The position numbers were made by a program, and so were the translations under genes. 64,000 nucleotides of DNA from an uncultured Bacteroidota bacterium (lineage in GTDB: Bacteria; Bacteroidota; Bacteroidia; Bacteroidales; VadinHA17): positions 1 through 64,000 of the forward strand of contig CAIMVD010000003.1 in the NCBI GenBank assembly GCA_903844815.1. Direction: 5' to 3'. Of the stretch, positions 23,991 through 32,590 are shown piece by piece (the first letter of the stretch is position 1; the number at the start of each line of letters is the position of its first letter). Under the pieces are notes generated by a model. That model did not search any database and was not told the origin of the DNA. It saw only the letters and a list, made by a program, of their open reading frames with translations.

Positions 23991-26017
23991 ATATCTGTTG
24001 CTCTCCTGACAGGCTCGTTTTTAAAGACGATGCCTGTCCGGGCTGGCAGATATAAATAAAGATATAGCGGTGTGTTTATAATATTTCTGTCTGATTTCCT
24101 TATCGACAGGTAGATTTTACTCCTGTCAATCCTGTTAAAGCCCCCTAACGATTCATCATCAGAATCCAGAATAATCTTGTACCTGCCCTGAACAGGAATT
24201 CCATAATCGGTATAGGATGCAACGGGATTAAAATTGAAAACGAACAAAAACTCTCCCCTTGTATAGGCAATTACCTTATCCTGATTGTTTTCATAAACCC
24301 TGTAGATATTCGGATGGTCGAGTACTCCAAAGTCATGGTGAAGGTTCACCATGCGCCTGTCGAATTCACAGAGAAAGGAATATTTGAGATCTTTATCGTC
24401 GGCAAGATTCCACTGGCGTCTTGCATATTTATAGCTCCAGTCATTTCCTTCGCGCGGGAAGTCGATCCATTCGGGATGCCCGAACTCATTGCCCATAAAG
24501 TTAAGGTAGCCGCCTCCGGTTGTTGAGAAGGTGAGCAGCCTGATCATTTTATGAAGTGCAATACCCCTGTCGCTTGAAATGCTGGTGTACGATTTTTGCA
24601 TACCAGTGTACATCTCGGCATCCAGCATTCTGAATATAAGGGTCTTGTCGCCAACGAGCGCCTGGTCGTGCGATTCGCAATATGAAATTATCTTTTCTTC
24701 AGGGCGATGCTGGGTAAGTTCATACATAAGCTTACCAAGATCCCAGCTCTCGTCGGGAGTATCCTTTACAAGCTTTATCCAGAAATCGGGAACCCCCATC
24801 GAGAGCCTGTAATCGAACCCGTAGCCCTTCTGTTTAACCGGGGCTGCAAGGCCGGGCATTCCGCTCATCTCCTCGGCAATTGTAAGTGCTGTCGGACGAA
24901 AAAGGTGAATCATTTTGTTTGCCAGAAAGAAATATACCATGGCATCTTCATCCTGATTCCCGTCGTAGTAATCGCCATAGGTTGTGAAATCCTTTTCAAG
25001 ACCATGGTCGTAGTAAATCATGCTTGTCACCCCGTCGAATCTGAACCCGTCGAATTTATATTCTTCGAGCCAGTACCTGCAGTTTGAGAGCAGGAAATGA
25101 ATGATGTTGTCCTTTCCGTAATCGAAACACAACGAATCCCATGCTTTGTGGTTCCTCCTTTCTCCGGTATGGAAGTACTGTCCTTCAGATCCATCAAAAA
25201 GTCCAAGTCCTTCGTTGACATTTTTTACGGAATGTGAATGAACCAGGTCCATTATTACCATGATTCCTGCATCATGAGCAGTGTCTATAAGCTCTTTAAG
25301 ATCTTCAGGAGTCCCGAAACGCGATGATGCGGCAAAGAAATTAGCAACATGGTATCCGAATGATCCGTAAAAAGGATGTTCCTGTATCGCCATGAGCTGA
25401 ATCGTATTGTAACCTGCGGTTTTGATTCTTGGGATAATGTTTTCAGTGAATTCCCGGTAAGTTCCGGTTTTCTCCTCTGCAGTCGCCATTCCAATATGAG
25501 CCTCATATATAACAGGAGCGGTTGGTGATGGTTCGAAATTTTCAATCTTCCATCCGTAATCTTTTTCCGGCTGCCATACCTGGGCGCTGAATATCTTTGT
25601 AACATCATCCTGAACTACCCTGTTGGCATACGATGGCAGTCTTTCTCCTTTTTCTCCCTTCCAGTGCACGGAGAGTTTAAAAAGATCTTCATGTTTAAGC
25701 GATTCAAACGGAAGTATTAACTCCCAGTCACCCTTGGCATTGATCCTTTTCATAAGATAAGCTTCCTTCTCCTTCCAGTCAGAAAACGGTCCTGTCATGA
25801 AAATCTTTGTTGCATTTGGTGCCCATTCCCTTAGGATCCATTTGTTGTCCCTGAGATGAAGTCCGTAGTAATAATGGCCCATAGCAAAATCGCATAGAGT
25901 TCCTTCTCCGGCAAGTTGCTTTTCCTTATTGAAGCATTTCGCGATTCGTCTGTCTATCTCATTCGCAAATGGACTGAGCCATGGATCAGAATTGTAGAAA
26001 CTTGAAGGATTCATCAC
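23987..26017 (-). CDS. glgB: 1,4-alpha-glucan branching enzyme (GH13)
   Basis: This 676-residue protein has the CBM48-like N-terminal part (WILREWAPNATKIFMTGPFSDW) and a GH13 barrel. Barrel motifs are VIMDLVHSHSVKN, DGFRFDGVTSMIYYDHG (nucleophile Asp about 330), ALTIAEEMSG (acid/base Glu) and SYCESHDQALVGDK. The sequence style (ENEFGHPEWIDFPREGN-like region, here NEFGHPEWIDFPREGNDWSY) is that of eukaryote-type branching enzymes also found in Bacteroidota. Family reaction: transfer of alpha-1,4 segments to form alpha-1,6 branches. It is convergent with the synthase/phosphorylase fusion, overlapping by 4 bases, and completes the glycogen set. Confidence 0.93.
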   Translation of the reverse strand: MMNPSSFYNSDPWLSPFANEIDRRIAKCFNKEKQLAGEGTLCDFAMGHYYYGLHLRDNKWILREWAPNATKIFMTGPFSDWKEKEAYLMKRINAKGDWELILPFESLKHEDLFKLSVHWKGEKGERLPSYANRVVQDDVTKIFSAQVWQPEKDYGWKIENFEPSPTAPVIYEAHIGMATAEEKTGTYREFTENIIPRIKTAGYNTIQLMAIQEHPFYGSFGYHVANFFAASSRFGTPEDLKELIDTAHDAGIMVIMDLVHSHSVKNVNEGLGLFDGSEGQYFHTGERRNHKAWDSLCFDYGKDNIIHFLLSNCRYWLEEYKFDGFRFDGVTSMIYYDHGLEKDFTTYGDYYDGNQDEDAMVYFFLANKMIHLFRPTALTIAEEMSGMPGLAAPVKQKGYGFDYRLSMGVPDFWIKLVKDTPDESWDLGKLMYELTQHRPEEKIISYCESHDQALVGDKTLIFRMLDAEMYTGMQKSYTSISSDRGIALHKMIRLLTFSTTGGGYLNFMGNEFGHPEWIDFPREGNDWSYKYARRQWNLADDKDLKYSFLCEFDRRMVNLHHDFGVLDHPNIYRVYENNQDKVIAYTRGEFLFVFNFNPVASYTDYGIPVQGRYKIILDSDDESLGGFNRIDRSKIYLSIRKSDRNIINTPLYLYLYLPARTGIVFKNEPVRRATDI

Positions 26018-26118
26018 TTTTAGTTATATTGTAATCTTTCTATAAAAGTACAAAAACAAAATCAAACTCTTGGTTCAATTACCCGGCCTTTGCTATTTTT
26101 ACATCATAAAATGAAGCT

Positions 26119-27048
26119 ATGGTCATTCATGAGGGATTTGAAAATCTGAAACTGCATAATCCGGTCGTTACTACAGGCATATTCGACGGGGTACACCGTG
26201 GACACAGGGTCCTTTTGGATAGTCTTGTTTCAAAGGCAAAAAAGCTTGGCGGAGAATCGGTGGTTATTACCTTTTCTCCCCATCCCCGGCTGGTTCTTGA
26301 CAAGGATCCGGGGGGGCTTTCATTCCTGTCTTCTCCCGACGAAAAGATAAATCTTCTTGAAGCTTCAGGTGTAGACCATCTTGTTGTAATAGATTTTACA
26401 ATTGAGTTCAGTGCCGTTACTGCCTGCGACTTTGTAAAGGAAGTACTTGTGAAAAGGATTGGAACAAAGCATCTAGTTATCGGTTACGACCACCACTTCG
26501 GCAGGGGAGGAAAGGGCGATTTAGATACAATAGAACAGTGCGCCGGAATTTACGGCCTCGAAGTTGAACGGGTAGAGGGATTTAATACCGAAGCAGGTCT
26601 GGTTAGTTCTTCATCAATTCGCAATTCCCTCTCCTCAGGCGATCTGGATGACGCAACCCTAAGGCTTGGTTATTATTATACTCTGAGCGGCAGGGTTGTC
26701 GGAGGGAGACAAATCGGCCGGACAATCGGATTCCCTACGGCAAATATTGAACCCGTGTATCACCATAAACTTATTCCCTGCAACGGTGTTTATGCAGTAG
26801 AGGTAAGTATCTCAGGGAATAAATACGCGGGCATGCTCAGTATAGGATCAAATCCAACCGTTAACAATGACCCGATGAAAAGGTACATCGAGGTGAACAT
26901 CCTGGATTTTAACAGGGATATATACGGGGAGAGGGTCACACTGATTTTCAAAAAGCGCCTGAGGGACGAATTAAAATTTGAGAATGCCGTTAAGCTTGCG
27001 GAACAATTAAAAATCGACAGGGAGAATGTTGTCAAGTTATTCTCCTGA
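26119..27048 (+). CDS. ribF: Bifunctional riboflavin kinase / FAD synthetase
   Basis: The 309 residues contain the FAD-synthetase nucleotidyltransferase domain with TTGIFDGVHRGHR, ITFSPHPRLVL and IGYDHHFGRGGKGD, and SSSSIRNSL closing the domain. The C-terminal riboflavin kinase domain has GRQIGRTIGFPTANIE (flavin/ATP site), NGVYAVEV, MLSIGSNPTVN and IEVNILDFNRDIYGERV. The enzyme makes FMN and then FAD. Full length and all motifs are present. It is divergent from glgB and precedes ahcY by 74 bases, with a separate promoter element before ahcY. Confidence 0.96.
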   Translation: MVIHEGFENLKLHNPVVTTGIFDGVHRGHRVLLDSLVSKAKKLGGESVVITFSPHPRLVLDKDPGGLSFLSSPDEKINLLEASGVDHLVVIDFTIEFSAVTACDFVKEVLVKRIGTKHLVIGYDHHFGRGGKGDLDTIEQCAGIYGLEVERVEGFNTEAGLVSSSSIRNSLSSGDLDDATLRLGYYYTLSGRVVGGRQIGRTIGFPTANIEPVYHHKLIPCNGVYAVEVSISGNKYAGMLSIGSNPTVNNDPMKRYIEVNILDFNRDIYGERVTLIFKKRLRDELKFENAVKLAEQLKIDRENVVKLFS

Positions 27049-27070
27049 ACATAAATACAGGAATAATTGT

Positions 27071-27078
27071 TATCTTTG
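27071..27078 (+). promoter_or_regulatory. Possible Bacteroidota -7 box upstream of ahcY
   Basis: TATCTTTG matches TAnnTTTG and lies 44 bases before the ahcY start. No convincing TTTG element is found 17-20 bases upstream, so this rests on the -7 box alone. Confidence 0.35.
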
Positions 27079-27122
27079 TGGCCTGAAATAAAATAAGAAA
27101 GTAATAAAAACCCAATCATATT

Positions 27123-28517
27123 ATGGATTATAAAGTAAAGGATATTTCGCTTGCTGAATATGGCAGAAAAGAGATAGAAATTGCGGAAAAAGAAATGCCG
27201 GGCCTTCTGGCAATCAGGAAAAAGTATTCTTCTGAAAAGCCGCTTAAAGGCGCCAGGATTACCGGATCGCTTCACATGACCATTCAGACGGCCGTGCTTA
27301 TTGAAACCCTTGCCGAGCTCGGTGCTGAGGTTCGATGGGCAAGCTGCAATATCTTCTCCACTCAGGATCATGCTGCTTCTGCTATTGCAGCTGCCGGAAT
27401 ACCTGTTTTTGCATGGAAAGGTGAAACACTTGAAGAATACTGGTGGTGTACCGCACAAGCGCTATCGTTCCCCGGCGGTAAAGGCCCGACACTACTGGTT
27501 GATGATGGCGGCGACGCTTCACTGATGGTTCACCTTGGATTCAAGGCAGAAAAGACACCTGAAGTTCTCGACAAAACCCCGTCAAACAGGGAAGAGGCAA
27601 TTATACTGTCTACTCTTAAGGAACTGCTTGTAACCGAACCAAAGAAATGGCATACTACAGTCAGCGAATTGAAAGGAATCTCCGAAGAGACTACAACCGG
27701 TGTCCATCGTCTGTATCAGATGATGGAAAATGGAGAATTGCTTGTCCCTGCAATTAATGTAAATGATTCTGTTACCAAATCGAAATTCGACAATCTCTAT
27801 GGGTGCCGCGAATCTCTGGCCGATGGTATTAAAAGGGCAACCGATGTCATGATTGCCGGAAAAGTAGTAGTTGTTTGTGGTTATGGCGATGTAGGCAAGG
27901 GATGTGCAAAATCAATGAAGTCGTATGGTGCAAGGGTAATCATTACCGAAATCGACCCGATTTGTGCCCTTCAGGCATCGATGGAAGGCTTCGAAGTACA
28001 ACCTGTTGAAGATACACTTCATGAGGGAAATATCTATGTTACCGCTACAGGCAACAAGGATATTATTACAGTTGACCATATGAAGAGGATGAAAGATCAG
28101 GCCATTGTCTGTAACATCGGTCATTTCGACAATGAGATCCAGGTAGATGATCTTAACAACCTGAAAGATGTTACCAGGATAAACATCAAGCCTCAGGTTG
28201 ATAAATATGTATTTGCTGACGGACATGCTATTTTCATGCTGGCAGAAGGCAGGCTTGTAAATCTTGGATGTGCAACAGGCCATCCGTCATTTGTGATGAG
28301 CAACTCATTTAGCAATCAGACCCTTGCACAGATTGAACTCTGGACAAAAAAATATGAAATTGGTGTTTATCGTCTGCCAAAGGATCTCGATGAAGAAGTT
28401 GCAAGACTTCACCTTGAACAACTTGGTGTTAAACTGACAATCCTTACAAAGGATCAGGCTGAATATATCGGCGTTTCTCCTTCAGGCCCATATAAGCCAG
28501 ACCATTACAGATACTAA
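27123..28517 (+). CDS. ahcY: Adenosylhomocysteinase
   Basis: This 464-residue enzyme has the family's substrate motifs [16 protein letters not shown] and [14 protein letters not shown]-type sequence (here [15 protein letters not shown]). The NAD-binding loop is [17 protein letters not shown], and [34 protein letters not shown] and the C-terminal KPDHYRY follow; the last is required for NAD binding in the tetramer. Reaction: reversible hydrolysis of S-adenosylhomocysteine to adenosine and homocysteine, which relieves inhibition of methyltransferases. Transcribed alone; an inverted-repeat cluster follows the stop. Confidence 0.98.
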   Translation: MDYKVKDISLAEYGRKEIEIAEKEMPGLLAIRKKYSSEKPLKGARITGSLHMTIQTAVLIETLAELGAEVRWASCNIFSTQDHAASAIAAAGIPVFAWKGETLEEYWWCTAQALSFPGGKGPTLLVDDGGDASLMVHLGFKAEKTPEVLDKTPSNREEAIILSTLKELLVTEPKKWHTTVSELKGISEETTTGVHRLYQMMENGELLVPAINVNDSVTKSKFDNLYGCRESLADGIKRATDVMIAGKVVVVCGYGDVGKGCAKSMKSYGARVIITEIDPICALQASMEGFEVQPVEDTLHEGNIYVTATGNKDIITVDHMKRMKDQAIVCNIGHFDNEIQVDDLNNLKDVTRINIKPQVDKYVFADGHAIFMLAEGRLVNLGCATGHPSFVMSNSFSNQTLAQIELWTKKYEIGVYRLPKDLDEEVARLHLEQLGVKLTILTKDQAEYIGVSPSGPYKPDHYRY

Positions 28518-28538
28518 TGTCTGGGTTGTTTGAAATTA

Positions 28539-28622
28539 CTCTGTGATCCTCTGTGCCCTCTGTGTAAGTTCTTAAAATAATATTACACAGAGATCCACAG
28601 AGAAGCACAGAGTTCCACAGAG
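28539..28622. repeat. Inverted array of CTCTGTG units at a convergent gene junction
   Basis: Three CTCTGTG units on the left (ending CTCTGTGTAA) face four units on the right (starting TTACACAGAG) around a spacer of about 15 A/T-rich bases. It lies between the ends of ahcY (+) and the Rieske-like gene (-). A related element with ACGGAG core units occurs at 45714-45788, also between convergent genes. Likely a REP-like element or bidirectional terminator. Confidence 0.7.
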
Positions 28623-28677
28623 AAATATTAACCCGGATTCTTTCTGACTACTGAGGAGATATAAGCCAATTGTTGCT

Positions 28678-29202
28678 TTAGTAATTCCAAACCCTCACGT
28701 ACCTTCCGTCGAAACTTGTCCGGTAGTTTTTGAGAGGATATCTTCCTATTCCAAGTGAGGGTGTTCCTCCTGCCGAAAGTGCATAATTGGTCTTACATTC
28801 AGGGCAGATGGCATTAAGGGAATTGGTGGGATCAATGTTAACCCTGACACTTATTCCGTTTACCTCATAATCGTGAGGGCATGTGCGATCGTAAGCGAAA
28901 AACTCATCGACTCCTGCATGTATTATGATCCCGTTGCCATCATACCCTGCTGCACTTGTCCCCCAGTTGTTGGTGGCTGAATTAACTGTGACGGTTCCTC
29001 CAAATGCATTAAGGTTAACAAATTCAGGATCGGACAGACTCAAAGTAAAATCTACATAAACATCAGGAATGACATCATTCTTCTTATTACATGAAACTGT
29101 TATTATGGCAAAAACCATAAGAATTAAAAAAATCGTTATTTTTGAATCCGATGCCACTTTATTGAAATTTGTTTCAAAATTAGTATTAAAGGTGTAATTC
29201 AA
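28678..29202 (-). CDS. Rieske-like lipoprotein with CxH and CxxC ligand motifs
   Basis: The 174-residue protein has a lipoprotein leader (ITIFLILMVFAIITVSC). The long stretch before it suggests the real start may be an internal GTG near KVASDSK. The C-terminal half looks like a Rieske domain: TCPHDY gives the first C-x-H pair, and about 30 residues on ICPECKTNYAL gives the second pair, followed by a Gly/Pro-rich loop (GGTPSLGIGRYPLKNY). In a classical Rieske site the second pair is C-x2-H; here it is C-x2-C, so either a 3Cys-1His cluster or a structural metal site is possible. Unknown partner; outer- or inner-membrane anchored in the periplasm. Confidence 0.6.
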   Translation of the reverse strand: MNYTFNTNFETNFNKVASDSKITIFLILMVFAIITVSCNKKNDVIPDVYVDFTLSLSDPEFVNLNAFGGTVTVNSATNNWGTSAAGYDGNGIIIHAGVDEFFAYDRTCPHDYEVNGISVRVNIDPTNSLNAICPECKTNYALSAGGTPSLGIGRYPLKNYRTSFDGRYVRVWNY

Positions 29203-29252
29203 ACGTTATAGGATAACAAATATTGCAGTTTCAGAACTTGAACAATTACATT

Positions 29253-29615
29253 ATGAAGCGATTCTTCCTAGCAATTTTACTGATAAGCCTTATTTATTCA
29301 GGGGCAACAGGCCAGGACCAGGGGACAAATAAAAAGACAAAGCAGGAAAAGGGGATTTTCTCCAGGATCTCCGGCATTGGGAACAGTCCGCAATCTGCCG
29401 GCAAATCAAAGAAGGATCAGGCGGCTACCAAGAGGAAGCAGAAGAAGGACTGGGAAAAATATGTTAAAAAATCGCAGCAGCATACCTATGATATTCAGAC
29501 ACCGGATGTAAAGGAACGGATGAAGCAAAACAAGAAGGAAATCGCCTCACGCGACAAGGCAAAAAAGAAGAATGTCAGCAGGAGTTCAAAGAAAGCAGGG
29601 CAGAAATATAATTGA
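29253..29615 (+). CDS. Small secreted Lys-rich protein of unknown function
   Basis: The ORF track opens at TTG 29223, but ATG 29253 (MKRFFLAILLISLIYSGATGQ) starts directly with a signal peptide and is preferred; the product is 120 residues. The mature part is hydrophilic and very basic, with repeated KK/KR clusters and predicted helix (KKTKQEKGIFSRI..., KDQAATKRKQKKDWEKYVKK). I recognise no family. It would be exported to the periplasm or outer membrane, where basic proteins may contact LPS, peptidoglycan or nucleic acid; that is speculation. It is divergent from the Rieske-like gene. Confidence 0.55.
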   Translation: MKRFFLAILLISLIYSGATGQDQGTNKKTKQEKGIFSRISGIGNSPQSAGKSKKDQAATKRKQKKDWEKYVKKSQQHTYDIQTPDVKERMKQNKKEIASRDKAKKKNVSRSSKKAGQKYN

Positions 29616-29666
29616 TCCGGCGGCAAAGTATAAATCATTGTTAAACACTATATCACGGGAATTTTT

Positions 29667-29697
29667 TTTGAGTTTATTAAAAAAAATTATATATTTG
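29667..29697 (+). promoter_or_regulatory. Bacteroidota vegetative promoter for greA
   Basis: TTTG (29667-29670), a 19-base spacer and TATATTTG (29690-29697) match the TTTG-N19-TAnnTTTG consensus exactly. The predicted start point is near 29703, at the base of the hairpin described next. Confidence 0.75.
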
Positions 29698-29702
29698 TTT
29701 TT

Positions 29703-29740
29703 GAAGAGTTCCGGCAAGCCCGGAATTCTTCTTATTTTTT
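29703..29740 (+). terminator. Terminator-like hairpin at the predicted 5' end of greA mRNA
   Basis: GAAGAGTTCCGG and CCGGAATTCTTC form a 12-base stem (one G-U pair) around CAAGC, followed by TTATTTTTT. It could end the transcript of the small secreted protein gene, but the greA promoter lies upstream of it, so greA transcripts must pass through it. That makes it a candidate attenuator or source of a very short leader RNA. Confidence 0.7.
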
Positions 29741-29755
29741 AAATACAAGAGAGAA

Positions 29756-30229
29756 ATGTCAGATGTTATTTATGTGACGGAAGAAGGGCTGCACAGGCTC
29801 AGGGAGGAACTCGACATTCTGAGGAACGTTGAACGCCCCTCAATTTCGAGGCAGATTGCTGAAGCAAGAGACAAAGGCGACCTTTCCGAGAATGCTGAAT
29901 ATTCGGCAGCAAAGGAAGCTCAGGGGATGCTCGAAATGAAAATATCGAAGATGGAAGATATTGTAGCCAGGTCGAGAATTATCGACGAATCCAAAATTGA
30001 TACATTTTCGGTAAGAATACTGAACAAGGTTAAGATCATGAACCGGTCAAACAATTCTGTTATGGAGTATCAGCTGGTTCCTGAAAGCGAAGCCAATTTC
30101 AAAATTGGAAAGATAGCAGTAAGCTCACCAATTGCCCAGGGATTGATCGGCAAGAAAGTTGGCGACGTGGTTCAGATAAAAGTACCATCGGGCATCATCC
30201 CGTTTGAGATTATCGCTATTTCAATTTAA
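29756..30229 (+). CDS. greA: Transcription elongation factor GreA
   Basis: This 157-residue protein has the GreA/GreB layout. An N-terminal antiparallel coiled coil carries the acidic tip GDLSENAEYSAAKEAQ, and the C-terminal FKBP-like domain has the GKIAVSSPIAQGLIGKKVGDVVQIKVPSG signature. Family role: it enters the RNA polymerase secondary channel and stimulates cleavage of backtracked RNA. The gene is preceded by a strong promoter and a terminator-like hairpin, and the HIT gene follows after 17 bases, so the two are probably co-transcribed. Confidence 0.97.
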   Translation: MSDVIYVTEEGLHRLREELDILRNVERPSISRQIAEARDKGDLSENAEYSAAKEAQGMLEMKISKMEDIVARSRIIDESKIDTFSVRILNKVKIMNRSNNSVMEYQLVPESEANFKIGKIAVSSPIAQGLIGKKVGDVVQIKVPSGIIPFEIIAISI

Positions 30230-30246
30230 TAAAAAGTAAAATACTT

Positions 30247-30645
30247 ATGGCAACTATTTTTACCAGGATAATAAACGGTGAGATTCCCTGCTATAAGATA
30301 GCCGAGGATGCTGATTATTTTGCATTTCTCGACATTAATCCACTGAAGGCAGGGCATACCCTTGTTGTGCCTAAAACGGAAACAGACTATATTTTTGATA
30401 TCGGCGACGAAAAACTCGGAGGGATGATGATCTTTTCGAAAAAAATAGCCGTTGCTATCAAAAAAGCCTTTCCCTGCAACAGGATCGGTGTCGCAGTTCT
30501 GGGACTCGAAGTTCCTCATGCCCACATCCATCTTGTCCCAATGGACTCAATGGAAGATATTAACTTCAGGAACCCGAAGCTTAAGTTCTCGCAGGAAGAG
30601 TTTAAGGAGATGGCGGCTAAGATCAGCCGTGAAGTTATTCTTTAA
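30247..30645 (+). CDS. HIT family nucleotide hydrolase/transferase
   Basis: The 132 residues contain FTRIINGEIPCYKIAED and LDINPLKAGHTLVVPK, typical of the HINT/PKCI branch, and the histidine-triad motif VPHAHIHLVP near residue 95. Family members hydrolyse AMP-lysine, ADP-linked or other nucleoside phosphoramidates; the cellular substrate is unclear. It follows greA by 17 bases as a second operon gene, an arrangement I recall for Bacteroidota. Complete and unremarkable. Confidence 0.93.
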   Translation: MATIFTRIINGEIPCYKIAEDADYFAFLDINPLKAGHTLVVPKTETDYIFDIGDEKLGGMMIFSKKIAVAIKKAFPCNRIGVAVLGLEVPHAHIHLVPMDSMEDINFRNPKLKFSQEEFKEMAAKISREVIL

Positions 30646-30682
30646 TTTTGGCGACAAAAACTTATCTAATCAGGCCTGCCTT

Positions 30683-31348
30683 TTACCCGGCATTAATTAT
30701 TTTAGAGGTTTTTAAGTAATCCGGATCTTTTCCGTAAATGAACACACAGCTGCCTTTCGAGATTTTGTCGATTATCTCTTTTGAAATATTTACGGGCAGA
30801 GCAGGACATCCGTAGCTTCTTCCAAGCCTTCCATATTCCTTAATAATGGCAGATGTAACAAAGTCGGCTCCGTGAATTACTATTGCTCTTTTCCGGGCAT
30901 TATCATTTATTCCGGGTTCCATCCCGTCGAGAAATAAAGAATAGCCATATTTCCCGTTATAGGTTTCTGCCGTAACGAAAAAACCCAGGCAGCTCTTTAG
31001 AGATCCTGGTTTATTTGAAAAGCTTTTAGCCTCATAATCGCCCGAATTCTTCCCATGCGCAACTATCGATTTGTAAAGGACCTTTTTATTTTCAAGATCA
31101 ATTACAAAGAACCTTTTCTTTGCAGATGATTTAGAATAATCTACAATTGTGATGATCTTCCTGTTTTGAATCTCCCCTATTTTCTGCATCCCTGAAATTG
31201 CCTTCTCAAAAATGTCAAAAGACAGATCGTTGGTTAAACCGCATTGCACATAAACTGAACGGATTTCATCACCCTCATTCAGGTACTTATTGTCAGGAAG
31301 TGGCCCTGTAAAGGCTATGAATTGTATGAAAAGAAGTATTCTGAACAT
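30683..31348 (-). CDS. Murein L,D-transpeptidase catalytic-domain family protein
   Basis: The 221-residue protein begins with a hydrophobic leader (MFRILLFIQFIAFTGPLP). Its second half has VIHGADFVTSA...GRLGRSYGCPALPVN, the HG...S-x-GCPAL core of YkuD-like transpeptidases in the YcfS/DUF-type branch (His, then Ser-Tyr-Gly-Cys). The presumed nucleophile is the Cys of YGCPAL. An upstream region (FFVIDLENKKVLYKSIVAHGKNSGD) matches the family's first strand motif. Family role: formation of 3-3 cross-links or attachment of proteins to peptidoglycan in the periplasm; activity of this subfamily is less proven. It begins directly at the stop of the alcohol dehydrogenase gene, so they likely share a transcript. 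Confidence 0.8.
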   Translation of the reverse strand: MFRILLFIQFIAFTGPLPDNKYLNEGDEIRSVYVQCGLTNDLSFDIFEKAISGMQKIGEIQNRKIITIVDYSKSSAKKRFFVIDLENKKVLYKSIVAHGKNSGDYEAKSFSNKPGSLKSCLGFFVTAETYNGKYGYSLFLDGMEPGINDNARKRAIVIHGADFVTSAIIKEYGRLGRSYGCPALPVNISKEIIDKISKGSCVFIYGKDPDYLKTSKIINAG

Positions 31349-32491
31349 TTATTTACAATTTTTCAGAATCTGTCCTGCCAGATCCCCTGTAACATTTCGT
31401 TTTTCACCATAGGCGGCGCCAGCCTTATTGAACCGGTTCACAATAGTATCGATAGTATCATCTCCTACGCCATTTTCCGAAAGACGTGTAGCCAAACCCA
31501 ATGAACGGAAGAATGACTCGGTTTCCGATATAGCCCTGTCAACCCTTTCTTCCTCTGTTCCTTCATTAATACCCCATACTCTCAAACCATATTGCAGCAG
31601 TTTACCATGCTTCTGAACTTTAAGTGTTCTGAGTGTTCCGGGGTATACTATTGAAAGAGAATGGCCATGTGTGATTCCATGAAGAGCTGTAAGTTCATGG
31701 CCGATCATATGTGTAGCCCAGTCCTGGGCTACTCCCATGCTGATAAAGCCGTTGAGTGCGAGGGTTGCGGAAAGCATATAATCGGACATCAGATCATAAT
31801 CATTCTGGTTTTCCCTGATCTTTGGTGCGATTTCAACAAGGGTTAGCAGTATGCCTTCGGCCCAACGGTCCATTGTACGCGATTGCCCCGGTGTGGTCAT
31901 GTACTGTTCTACCACATGTACGAAAATGTCTGCAATACCGCATGCGATCTGAAAAGCCGGAAGAGAGTAAGTTGTTTCAGGGTCAAGAATTGAAAAGAGT
32001 GGATGACGATTCGAAAAAGCATATTTTTCCCTGGTCTCAGATCGTGAGATCACCGCACCGGCATTCATTTCCGAACCCGTTGCAGGCAGTGTCATAACTG
32101 AAGCAAAGGGAATGGAGTCATTCGAACTGCCTTGCAGTACAATATCCCATGCATCACCATCATAGCAGATACCTGCTGCAATAAGCTTTGTCCCGTCGAG
32201 GACCGATCCGCCACCTACGGCAAGGAGGAAATCAATCTTGTTTTTCTTTCCTTCAGTAATGGCTTTCCTTAGGGTCTCAACAGTCGGATTTGGTTCGATT
32301 CCCCAAAACTCGATGTATTTGTGATTTTTAAGGGCAGCTTTAACCTGTTCATAAACCCCGTTGATTTTTACACTTCCACCTCCAAAGGTCAGCATAATAT
32401 TTTTATCGGCAGGGATGAGTGTAGTTAGCTGAGCTATCTGTCCTTTTCCGAAGACCAGTCTGGTCGGATTCTGAAATGAAAAATTATTCAT
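31349..32491 (-). CDS. Iron-containing alcohol dehydrogenase (YqhD/BDH-like)
   Basis: This 380-residue type III alcohol dehydrogenase has the NAD(P)-binding glycine motif MLTFGGGSVKING, the FLLAVGGGSVLDGTK loop, LPATGSEMNAGAVIS, and the metal-binding region HELTALHGITHGHSLSIVYP with its His ligands. The GGGS + K pattern and overall length are closest to YqhD and butanol dehydrogenase enzymes, which reduce short aldehydes with NAD(P)H. Substrate not predictable. The downstream L,D-transpeptidase-like gene begins immediately after its stop codon. Confidence 0.93.
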   Translation of the reverse strand: MNNFSFQNPTRLVFGKGQIAQLTTLIPADKNIMLTFGGGSVKINGVYEQVKAALKNHKYIEFWGIEPNPTVETLRKAITEGKKNKIDFLLAVGGGSVLDGTKLIAAGICYDGDAWDIVLQGSSNDSIPFASVMTLPATGSEMNAGAVISRSETREKYAFSNRHPLFSILDPETTYSLPAFQIACGIADIFVHVVEQYMTTPGQSRTMDRWAEGILLTLVEIAPKIRENQNDYDLMSDYMLSATLALNGFISMGVAQDWATHMIGHELTALHGITHGHSLSIVYPGTLRTLKVQKHGKLLQYGLRVWGINEGTEEERVDRAISETESFFRSLGLATRLSENGVGDDTIDTIVNRFNKAGAAYGEKRNVTGDLAGQILKNCK

Positions 32492-32590
32492 AATTTCTTC
32501 TTTATAGTAATTTCAAAATTAACATATACAAAATAACTTAAAAAGGCCATGTTACATTGCCATCCGGGGCAAAAAAATGTTGCAGACGGT

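Noticed and set aside
26790-27458. 222-residue minus-strand ORF across the ribF-ahcY junction
   Set aside because: It covers the ends of two well-supported plus-strand genes and contains no domain.
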